Assembly: GCA_937950565.1 (NCBI GenBank)
Contig: CALFCS010000169.1
Span: 1-27,807, forward strand
Direction of reading: 5' to 3'
Length of the DNA stretch: 27,807 nt
DNA from: an uncultured Lachnospiraceae bacterium
Lineage (GTDB): Bacteria > Bacillota > Clostridia > Lachnospirales > Lachnospiraceae
Shown: one piece after another, positions 16,839-24,350 of the stretch
How the letters are laid out: the number at the start of each line of letters is the position of its first letter
How positions within the stretch are numbered: the first letter of the stretch is position 1
Made by a program: the position numbers and the translations under genes
Notes under the pieces: model-generated
What the model saw: the letters and a program-made list of their open reading frames with translations, nothing else
Told to the model about the DNA's origin: nothing
Databases searched by the model: none

Positions 16839-18481
16839 ATATCATCCACACTTTCTATACATTTGGTGAAAAAGTTTATTTTCTCCTTGCTGTCGAGGAG
16901 CTTGACAGGTTTATCCTGCCCCATCTCCACTCCCTTTTTTTCAAGATATTTTCTGTACTCCCCAAAGCTTCCTGACTTCATACGGCAGGAAACAGCCTTT
17001 ATAAGTTCCCCATTGCACCTACAATCCATATAATCAAGGTTGCACCGCTTCATGCAACTGTCAAATGATACGAGCGCCCCGCCTGAGTGTTCCGCTTCAT
17101 ATAAGAAAATATACCGCCCTCTTCCCTCTGCAATTTCACCATACATGCACCACTGAACGAATCCGAGCTCATTTTTCACCGAAAAATCATACACTGCATT
17201 TTCCATCTGCTCCGTATTCGTCTTCTCCCCGGCAAGGTTCATAAACTGATGATTTCTATAACAATAACGAACGATAGGACTCTCCCCGTAAAAGCCAATA
17301 ATTTCAATAACATCGCCAAGCAGATACCGATAAAATCCCGACAGATTCGTGATGACAATCTCATACCTGTGCCCACAAAGCACGGCGGAAATGTCTTTTA
17401 CCGGGCATTTCTTCTTTTCATTTTCCTCTAACGGAATGAATTCAAAGAAACAGGCGCCTGGCACCAATATATATTCATCACCTCTATTAAGCCCGTTTGC
17501 AATGCCGAGCAGACCCTCCGATGAAGCATACACAAAGTAATGAACCGGGACATCCCCAAGATACTGGTAAAATTTTTCATTGTACTGGTAAAAGGATTTT
17601 CCCCCTATCACAATCACATACCGGATATGATTCCATATCTTCTTGAACATATCATGCGAAAGTCCAGCCCGGTCAAGCGCCCTAAGTTCCCGTGCCCTTT
17701 CGGGCATCGGTCTGATATAAGACTTCAGCCTCCGCCTCCATTTCTCATATGGCAAAAGCTCCTTACTGATGGTACCGTGTTCAATGTCATCAAGCAATGT
17801 CTCCCAGTTTTTCTCTATGTACTCAAACACATTGACGATGCGATGTACAAATACACTATGTATGCCTGTAACATTTTTGTCAGCAAGGGCAAATCTTGCC
17901 TTCGCATACATCAGCTCCAGTCTGTCGTCCGGAAATAATATCTCCCCCGGGGACGTATAATTGTCAAACGGAAATTCCCCTCTCTTAAACATCTCCTGAT
18001 ATACTGCACTTGAGCGTATTCCCGCAGGCAATCCGTTAATTTCCTTTTTTCTGAACTCTCCGGTTTGGAATATCTTTGCGTGAATTTTCTCCGGAGAAAT
18101 ATCCGCATAATACGAATTTATCATTCCATAGACCGCATCACAGGCAAATGTTTCATATACTTCGGTAGCCTCCCGCGATACGGGAATCAGCTTTGCCTTT
18201 CCTGTATTGCCTGAGCTTACCGAATAGTAACTACATTTGTTTCCGGTCGGAATGCCTTGTTCAATATAGGCTCTGTAATCCTCATAAGCCGTAATAGGAA
18301 CTGTATCCTGATAATCACTAACAGAACTGATGTTATAAAAATTATATTTTGCCCCAAACATCGTATCTTTACCGGAACAAATAATTTTCCTCAAAAGCTC
18401 TCTCTGACATTTTACTGCCTGAGCAGTATCAAGTTTAAACCTCTGAAGCGCCTTTCTTCCCTTGCTATCATAATCATACAT
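16835..18481 (-). CDS. GH3-family adenylate-forming enzyme (acyl amido synthetase-like)
   Basis: A 548-residue member of the GH3 superfamily. In plants GH3 enzymes adenylate a carboxylate (such as auxin or jasmonate) and couple it to an amino acid; bacterial members are mostly uncharacterised. The three ATP-binding motifs are visible: VSSGNTGKAK (88-97), VYASSEG (317-323) and FYRYLLGDVIEIIGF (383-397), followed by NLAGEKTNTEQ (415-425). Length is normal. It sits between the STAS gene (26-base gap) and the phosphatase-kinase gene (4-base overlap) and so belongs to the RiPP operon. It could modify the peptide or a small-molecule signal; both are inference. The start follows GAGGGAG. Confidence 0.88.
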   Translation of the reverse strand: MYDYDSKGRKALQRFKLDTAQAVKCQRELLRKIICSGKDTMFGAKYNFYNISSVSDYQDTVPITAYEDYRAYIEQGIPTGNKCSYYSVSSGNTGKAKLIPVSREATEVYETFACDAVYGMINSYYADISPEKIHAKIFQTGEFRKKEINGLPAGIRSSAVYQEMFKRGEFPFDNYTSPGEILFPDDRLELMYAKARFALADKNVTGIHSVFVHRIVNVFEYIEKNWETLLDDIEHGTISKELLPYEKWRRRLKSYIRPMPERARELRALDRAGLSHDMFKKIWNHIRYVIVIGGKSFYQYNEKFYQYLGDVPVHYFVYASSEGLLGIANGLNRGDEYILVPGACFFEFIPLEENEKKKCPVKDISAVLCGHRYEIVITNLSGFYRYLLGDVIEIIGFYGESPIVRYCYRNHQFMNLAGEKTNTEQMENAVYDFSVKNELGFVQWCMYGEIAEGRGRYIFLYEAEHSGGALVSFDSCMKRCNLDYMDCRCNGELIKAVSCRMKSGSFGEYRKYLEKKGVEMGQDKPVKLLDSKEKINFFTKCIESVDDI

Positions 18482-18507
18482 ATATACTCCCTCTCACAAT
18501 CCTTTTA

Positions 18508-18804
18508 TCATATAATTGTCAAAACATCCGCAAATCCTGTGATTTCGAAAACTTCCATAACAATATCATTTACGTTACGGATTTGCATTCTGCCCTGTCT
18601 GTCCATAATTTTCTGCATGGATAACAGTACGCGCAGTCCGGCGCTTGATATATATTCAAGACTCTGCATATCCACAACAAGTTCACTGCAATCTGCTATA
18701 TTGTTATCCACATGCTCCTCAAGTATGGGAGATGTGGACGTATCCAGGCGTCCCTCAAGATACAGGACTGTGCATCCGCCTTCCTCTCTTTGCATAATTG
18801 TCAT
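18508..18804 (-). CDS. STAS-domain anti-sigma factor antagonist-like protein
   Basis: A 98-residue cytoplasmic STAS protein of the SpoIIAA/RsbV type. The key loop reads YISSAGLRVL (51-60); by alignment with the DSSGL motif of SpoIIAA the phosphorylatable residue would be Ser54. Its ATG overlaps the stop of the ABC transporter gene (TAATG), so it is cotranscribed and likely coupled. The natural partner is the phosphatase-kinase protein two genes downstream. No sigma factor gene is present in the window. Confidence 0.92.
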   Translation of the reverse strand: MTIMQREEGGCTVLYLEGRLDTSTSPILEEHVDNNIADCSELVVDMQSLEYISSAGLRVLLSMQKIMDRQGRMQIRNVNDIVMEVFEITGFADVLTII

Positions 18805-20992
18805 TAGGCACCCTCCATTTCCGGCTGTATCTGCTGGCGTCTCACAAGCTCAGCAAAAAAACCATTTTGTGATACAAGTTCTTCATAATTGCCATCCTCT
18901 ATAATTTTTCCGTTATCAAGTACCAGAATCCGGTCACACTCACGGATTGTCGACAGGCGGTGCGCGATGACAATTCTTGTACATTTCATCCTGTTCAGGG
19001 AATCAGACACCTGCTTCTGCGTAATATTGTCCAGCGCCGATGTGGCCTCGTCAAGAAACAACAGCTTTGGCTTTGGCGCTATCGCTCTTGCAATCATCAG
19101 CCTCTGCTTCTGTCCGCCCGAAATCCCGCCAGTTCCTTCACTCAATATGGTGTGCATTCCCATCGGCATCGCACGGATATCCGCATCAATCCCTGCCATA
19201 GCGGCAGCCTCCCATGCTTCATCCATCGTAAGCTGAGGCGCTGAAACCGTTATGTTTGAGTAAATGCTGCCGTTAAACAGCTTTCCATTCTGCATGACAA
19301 CACCAATCTGCCTGTGAAGACTTTTCGGATCCAGTTTTGATACATCCTTTCCATCATAATAGACGGCGCCTGTATCCGGCGTCTCAAATCCAAGTAAAAG
19401 GCGAAGAAGAGTCGATTTCCCACATCCTGTCTTACCAACAACTGCCACATACTGGCCGGGCTTTATTTTCAAACTCAGATTATCAAGAATCTTAGGTCCG
19501 TCGTTCGTATAACGGAATGTTACATTATTTATCTCTATGCCTCCGGAAACAGACTTTACAGTCTCCTTTTCCGAACCAATCTGAGGACGCGCTTTCATAA
19601 TCGGCTCTGCCAGTTCAAATATCGGACGCACGGATGAAAACGCCGATATCGTTGATGTCAATGCGAGCATTGCCGAACTCACCATTCCAAAGGCTGTATT
19701 GAACGCAGCATACTGTGCTACCGATACATTGTTTCTTAGGCATATGGCATAGAGAAACACCATTCCAAATATCGTAATAGCCGGCGAAACTGCATTCTGC
19801 ATTTTCAAGAACAACGGCGGATTATAAGATGCATCGGCCTCCTTCCGGTACTTCTGCGCCCACTCTGCAAAAGCACGGTTCTCAGCTCCCGATACCTTAA
19901 TCTTCTGAATTCCGCTTAAAATCGAGAATACAATACTCTGTACTTTTGTTCCTGCATACAGCTTCTTCCTCAGGTATTCAATCTTGCCGAGCATACCGAG
20001 TAATGCAGCCGCAAGCTGTGCCGCCAGGATAGAACAGACGGAAGCAGCAGACAGTTTTCAATCTGAAAGATCTGGAAAATATATACGACAGAAAATACGG
20101 CCGTCATCCCGGTACCCAGAACACTGTTACAGAGCACTTCACATATACTGCTCAGACAGACTGCCCTCTCAGTCAGTTCCCCTGCACTGAACGGTCTAAA
20201 AAACTCTGCCGGCAGATTCAGAAGACGTTGGAATATTGCCGCCGACAGGGAATACTCCATCTTGTACTGAATCCCTTTTATAAGCATATTTTTAACTGCC
20301 TCAAAGAAAAAGACAGAAATCGCTGTCCCGGCTAGCAGCCCGCCGACAGAATATATGAGCAGCATCTGACCCGAAGGGATAATCTGCGAAAATATCATCT
20401 GCGTCATTGCAGGTGTGATCATCCCCAAAAGAGAGACCATAAGACCCGCTATGGAAAGTTTCGTTTTATCCCTTTTTGAAACACATTTCCAAAGAAATAT
20501 CAGAATATCCTTTGGTTTCAGTGATTTTGATGGAAATGTGGGATAAAAGCAGAAAGCATTCCTCTGGATATTCCCTGCACTGCGCTTATTCACCTTCGTC
20601 ATCCTGCCGTCCGGAAGCTCATAAAAAAATCTTCCCCTCTTGTCCGGCAGAATCGCAATCACCTGTCCATCCTCAAGTGCCGCGAGCACAGGGGAATCCA
20701 TATCCTTCCACCACTCACCGGAAAGCGCTACGCGCCTGTGCATAAGTCCCACTGAATTTTGCAGCAGTGCAAGCTGCTTTTCCATCGTATCTTCCTCTTT
20801 TATCCGATTATTTTCTATATGGTAATAATTACAGATTTTTATCAACGCATTCCGGCTGTTGTCGCCATATTCTTCCGTAAATGTTTTATCTGACCCGCCA
20901 TCAATGACTGATGCCAGCGACCAGTACGCATGTGCAACGCTTTTTTGCTCCCTGGCTCTTCTCTCCCGCAGCTGTGTGTCAAACCATCCCAT
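18804..20992 (-). pseudogene. NHLM-type ABC transporter permease/ATPase (second exporter), frameshifted
   Basis: This should be one gene of about 729 codons, the permease/ATPase partner that accompanies the peptidase-containing exporter in NHLM bacteriocin loci. The upstream frame (start 20992, MGWFDTQLRERRA) carries the soluble N-terminal region and first membrane helices, then ends at 19970 after 340 codons. The downstream frame supplies the rest: SILAAQLAAALLG, the GIQKIKVSGAE block, Walker A GKTGCGKST, signature ISGGQKQR and Walker B LLFLDEATSALD. The frames join cleanly if one A is added to the AAAA run at 20055-20058, after Glu312. The break is either a real mutation or a homopolymer sequencing error. 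The ATG at 19994 is internal, not a natural start. Confidence 0.85.
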
Positions 20993-21006
20993 ATAAATTC
21001 ACCTGC

Positions 21007-23163
21007 CTATCCTGTCGTTATGAGCTTTGTATACACTCCGCCTTTTTTCATCAATTCCTCATGGGTTCCACGTTCTATGGCTTCCCCGTGGTCCAGCACA
21101 ATAATCTGAGAACAATCACGTATTGTTGAAAGCCGGTGCGCTATAACAATATTGGTAATTCCACGCTGCCATATTGCTTCCATAATCGCATACTCAGTCC
21201 TGGCATCCAGTGCAGAGGTTGCCTCGTCCAGAACCGCAATCGTAGGATCCTGCGCAAGCACTCTTGCAATCTCGAATCTTTGGCGCTGTCCGCCTGAGAA
21301 ATCACGCCCGCCTTCCTGCATATTATAATCATAACCGCCCGGACGCTGCATGATATCTTCATGAATCTGTGCATCCCTTGCCGCAAGAATCATTTCATAA
21401 TCCTGAATACTCTTATCCCAAAGTTTTATATTATTCTCTATACTGTCCTCGAATACCGTAATGTCCTGATCCACCATGGAAAGTGAACCGTGAAATACCT
21501 TCTCAGGAATCTGCTTTATCAGTTTGCCGTCATACAGAATTTCTCCTTCCCACGGTTCATACAGACCGCAGAGAAGCTTTGCAATCGTAGATTTCCCACA
21601 TCCCGAGGAGCCCACCAGCGCAACACGTTCTCCGGGCTCTATCGTAAGGCTGAAATTCTTTAAAAGCGGAGGCGCAAGCCTGGAATAGCCAAATGTCACG
21701 TTTTTTATTTCTATTCTTCCCGTCAGCTTTCCGTAACTTTTATCTTCCTCCAGCAAAACGTTCGAAATACCCGCATCTTCCTTATAGTGCATGACATCAT
21801 CAATGCGCTCCATCGATGTCCTCATCTCCTGTATACTCTGCCCGGCGTCAAGCAGCCCTTCCACCGGAGACATGAACTGAGCCATAAGCGCCTGGAAGGT
21901 CAGCAGCATACCTGCTGAGAACATTCCTTTCATAATCACATATGCGCCAAGAATAAGTATTACAACATCCGATATATCCTGTACCAAAACCGAAATACCG
22001 CCTATAAAACGCTGCTGCTTCAATTCCTCTATCTTCGCATTGTGTGACATTGCCTGATATCCCGCCCACTGTCCGAAATATCCCTGCTCAGCCCCCGAGG
22101 CCTTGATCGTCTCTATCATATCAATTCCTGCAAGTGTAGAAGCGTTCAGTTTTCCCTCATACTGCATCCTTATCCTTGTCGTCTGAATCCTTCGCGAGGA
22201 TATGACCTGTGCCAGAGCAAGGTTGACGATAACTGCTGCAATTCCCGCTACCGTCAGTGGAATACTGTACCTCAGCATAATCAGAACATAAAACACAAGG
22301 AGGAATATATTTACAAATATCGGCGCCATTTTTGACACCAGAGTTTCCGCCACACCGTTATTCAGCTTTTGTCTGCCCGACAAATCACCTGCCATACGCT
22401 GAGAGAAAAAATTCATCGGCAGCTTAAGCATATGTCTGAAAAAGGATACATTAGAAACCATAGCTAGCTTTCCTTTTATTTTATATATGTACACTTCATT
22501 AATAACCCCAACCAAAAGCCTGAGTGACGCAATGGAAAAAAGGCTTGCCAGGAAGCCAAACGTCCATGCCTGATTCTTTCCGACAAGAAGACGGTCTGCA
22601 AAGAGCCGATTATACACAGGCGTCACCATTCCAATAAAGGATAGGAACACTGCAGTCAGCATGGCAAAGAGAAGCTGCATCCCGCTTCCTTTCAGACGAT
22701 GGCTTAGAAATGAGAATATACTTGCCCTTCGGCCTTCCCGGACAAATTCCTTTCCCGGCTTGAATTCCATACAGATGCCGGTATACGAGCGCCTGAACTC
22801 TTCCTTTGTTACTTTGACAGTCCCCCTTGCAGGGTCATTGATTATAGCATACTTGTCTGAAAATCCGCACAGAACTACAAAATGGTTAAAGTTCCAATGG
22901 ATAACAGCCGGAAACGTAATTTTATCTTCCAGTGAGTCTGCCCGGTAGCTCCATGCTCTGCTTTCCAGCCCGTACTTTCTGGCGGCCTTTAATAGATTGG
23001 CCGCATTGCTGCCGTCCCGGGATACTCCACAGTCCTCCCTCACCTGCTCAAGAGGAACCCACTTTTTATAATAGGCAAGTATCATCGTAAGACTTGCAGC
23101 GCCACATTCAAGCGCCTCCATCTGCATGATTACGGGGACCTTAACTGCTCGTTTTTTCTTCAT
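21007..23163 (-). CDS. NHLM-type bacteriocin exporter: C39 peptidase, ABC permease and ATPase
   Basis: A 718-residue peptidase-containing ABC transporter (PCAT) that cleaves double-glycine leaders and exports the product. The C39 domain (about 8-130) has Q14, catalytic Cys20 in ECGAASL, His94 in NFNHFVVL and Asp110 in NDPARG, so it appears active. The permease spans about 155-430. The ATPase shows Walker A GSSGCGKST (518-526), signature FSGGQRQR (622-629), Walker B IAVLDEA (642-648) and the H-loop His676. It lies 12 bases after the HlyD-like gene and 14 before the second ABC gene. Its likely substrates are the two GG-leader peptides encoded upstream in the operon. Confidence 0.95.
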   Translation of the reverse strand: MKKKRAVKVPVIMQMEALECGAASLTMILAYYKKWVPLEQVREDCGVSRDGSNAANLLKAARKYGLESRAWSYRADSLEDKITFPAVIHWNFNHFVVLCGFSDKYAIINDPARGTVKVTKEEFRRSYTGICMEFKPGKEFVREGRRASIFSFLSHRLKGSGMQLLFAMLTAVFLSFIGMVTPVYNRLFADRLLVGKNQAWTFGFLASLFSIASLRLLVGVINEVYIYKIKGKLAMVSNVSFFRHMLKLPMNFFSQRMAGDLSGRQKLNNGVAETLVSKMAPIFVNIFLLVFYVLIMLRYSIPLTVAGIAAVIVNLALAQVISSRRIQTTRIRMQYEGKLNASTLAGIDMIETIKASGAEQGYFGQWAGYQAMSHNAKIEELKQQRFIGGISVLVQDISDVVILILGAYVIMKGMFSAGMLLTFQALMAQFMSPVEGLLDAGQSIQEMRTSMERIDDVMHYKEDAGISNVLLEEDKSYGKLTGRIEIKNVTFGYSRLAPPLLKNFSLTIEPGERVALVGSSGCGKSTIAKLLCGLYEPWEGEILYDGKLIKQIPEKVFHGSLSMVDQDITVFEDSIENNIKLWDKSIQDYEMILAARDAQIHEDIMQRPGGYDYNMQEGGRDFSGGQRQRFEIARVLAQDPTIAVLDEATSALDARTEYAIMEAIWQRGITNIVIAHRLSTIRDCSQIIVLDHGEAIERGTHEELMKKGGVYTKLITTG

Positions 23164-23175
23164 GATGTTTTCCCC

Positions 23176-23685
23176 CTAATTGATTACAAATGTGATTGGC
23201 TTTACCTCATCCGTAGTGATAACAGCAGAAGCAAGCATATCCTCATTAAAATCTGCATCCGTTTCAATCACAACCTCATAACTGTAAATCCCCATAAGGA
23301 TATTTTCCAAAATCCAGTCTGAATGGATATTTCCCTTTATCTCTTCCTTTGAGAACGGCTGGGGACTGACTGAACACACAGTCCCGGATGCCTGTGTGCC
23401 GTCAGGCAGAACACAATTAGCCTTGCAGCCTTCCAGAGACAAGTTGTCAACATCGGAAGGTATATAACAGAATATCTTCCCGTCACTGCCCGTACATCCC
23501 TTTATTTCAAGCGTTTCCGGAAGAGTTCCCGTAACACTCCATATGACTGCAGTCAGCATAAATACAAGTAAAGCTGTAAGCACAATCCATATACCGGGCC
23601 TTGCGGACTTTATATAAGCGTCCAGCTGCTCTGGAGATTCTGCATAATCAAGGCTTTCTTTTTGAAATATACTGTTTTGTCCCAT
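23176..23685 (-). CDS. Short HlyD-like NHLM secretion protein
   Basis: A 169-residue membrane protein. The start (FQKESLDYAESPEQLDAYIK) and the following single membrane helix (about 31-53, then GTLPETLEIKG) match the opening of NHLM bacteriocin secretion proteins, the HlyD-type adaptor. Typical adaptors run to several hundred residues with a long coiled-coil hairpin; here only a short lipoyl-like beta region is left and there is no coiled coil. The predicted external part has five cysteines (64, 73, 87, 91, 104). Both ends are intact with no sign of a frameshift, so the short form looks natural. Confidence 0.8.
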   Translation of the reverse strand: MGQNSIFQKESLDYAESPEQLDAYIKSARPGIWIVLTALLVFMLTAVIWSVTGTLPETLEIKGCTGSDGKIFCYIPSDVDNLSLEGCKANCVLPDGTQASGTVCSVSPQPFSKEEIKGNIHSDWILENILMGIYSYEVVIETDADFNEDMLASAVITTDEVKPITFVIN

Positions 23686-23729
23686 ACCAATCCACCTCTT
23701 TTCTTCTTATCTCCCTTTTCATGTCCATT

Positions 23730-23755
23730 TACGGGGATACACAAGCATCCCCGTA
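23730..23755 (-). promoter_or_regulatory. Hairpin between precursor and export genes
   Basis: TACGGGGAT (23730-23738) pairs with ATCCCCGTA (23747-23755) around an 8-base loop, in the only sizeable gap (101 bases) within the operon. No U-tract follows on the minus strand, so it is more likely an RNA-stabilising or partial-attenuation element protecting the precursor mRNA than a full terminator. Confidence 0.6.
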
Positions 23756-23786
23756 GAATAGACATATATATACTGCTGTGAAGCCA

Positions 23787-24116
23787 TCATCTATATGCAC
23801 CAATAATAATGCATCCGCCCTCTGCATCAATTTCACCAAAAAGCGTACATCCGGCATTGGTCAAAATACATCCCCCTGCCCCGCCTGCAACTTTTGCAAG
23901 CTCAGTCTCCTGAAGCTCGCCTTCTTTTCTTTCTCCTGAAAGCTCCTTGAAATCATCAGCGGTTATATCGTAGCCAAACTTCTTTCCGATTCTTATGATT
24001 TCTTTTTTCGCCTCCTCCGGTTTCATTCCTCCTGCTTTCTCATTTGCCGCAATCAGTTCACCCTTCATGTCCTTGTTACTCTCTGCCTCTTCATAGAATT
24101 TCTTTAACTGGTTCAT
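23787..24116 (-). CDS. Nif11-type RiPP precursor peptide with three-Cys core
   Basis: A 109-residue precursor. Residues 1-59 match the Nif11-type leader (QLKKFYEEAESNKDMK, then EEAKKEIIRIGKKFGYDIT and ADDFKEL). A double-glycine cleavage site follows ETELAKVAGG, leaving a core of about 30 residues. The core has three cysteines, each in an (A/G)GC context: AGGC, NAGC and EGGC, and ends IIIGAYR. A strong GGAGG site precedes the ATG. It lies 17 bases after the other peptide gene, so the radical SAM enzyme encoded upstream is the likely modifying enzyme and the C39 exporter the likely protease. Confidence 0.9.
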   Translation of the reverse strand: MNQLKKFYEEAESNKDMKGELIAANEKAGGMKPEEAKKEIIRIGKKFGYDITADDFKELSGERKEGELQETELAKVAGGAGGCILTNAGCTLFGEIDAEGGCIIIGAYR

Positions 24117-24133
24117 ACATTCATCCTCCTTCT

Positions 24134-24346
24134 TTACTTAAACCTCTTACTTCCATCCTTTGTCCCTCGCCTTGTAGCATCCGGTCTGTGAATCAAACCA
24201 TACACATCGAACGCCATTCCGGCCACAGCCGCTGCATCGACGCCTCCGTTGACGCCTTCCAGCTGCTCATTGCCAAGCTCCTTCTTTCTCTCTTTTGCGT
24301 CCTTGTTCTCTTTCCGCAATTTTTCAGCAGTCTCCTCACTATCCAT
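24134..24346 (-). CDS. Second precursor-like peptide with GG leader and Cys-free core
   Basis: A 70-residue peptide. The first 35 residues are highly charged and end in ELGNEQLEGVNGG, a typical double-glycine processing site. The core is about 35 residues, starts VDAAAVAGMAFDVYGL and ends in a basic tail (DATRRGTKDGSKRFK). It has no cysteine, so thioether chemistry on Cys is excluded; other radical SAM chemistry, or no modification, is possible. Its AGGAGG site lies inside the last codons of the radical SAM gene, four bases before the ATG region, which implies tight coupling. No lanthipeptide synthetase is present. Confidence 0.78.
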   Translation of the reverse strand: MDSEETAEKLRKENKDAKERKKELGNEQLEGVNGGVDAAAVAGMAFDVYGLIHRPDATRRGTKDGSKRFK

Positions 24347-24350
24347 GTTC

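Noticed and set aside
18804..19994. Independent 396-residue ABC protein starting at 19994
   Set aside because: It begins in the middle of a membrane helix and lacks a ribosome binding site; it is the 3' half of the frameshifted transporter gene.
20050..20060. Programmed -1 frameshift joining the two transporter frames
   Set aside because: The site reads T GAA AAC in the upper frame. Re-pairing the P-site codon as UGA is poor, so it is not a canonical X XXY YYZ slippery heptamer. A simple indel explains it better.
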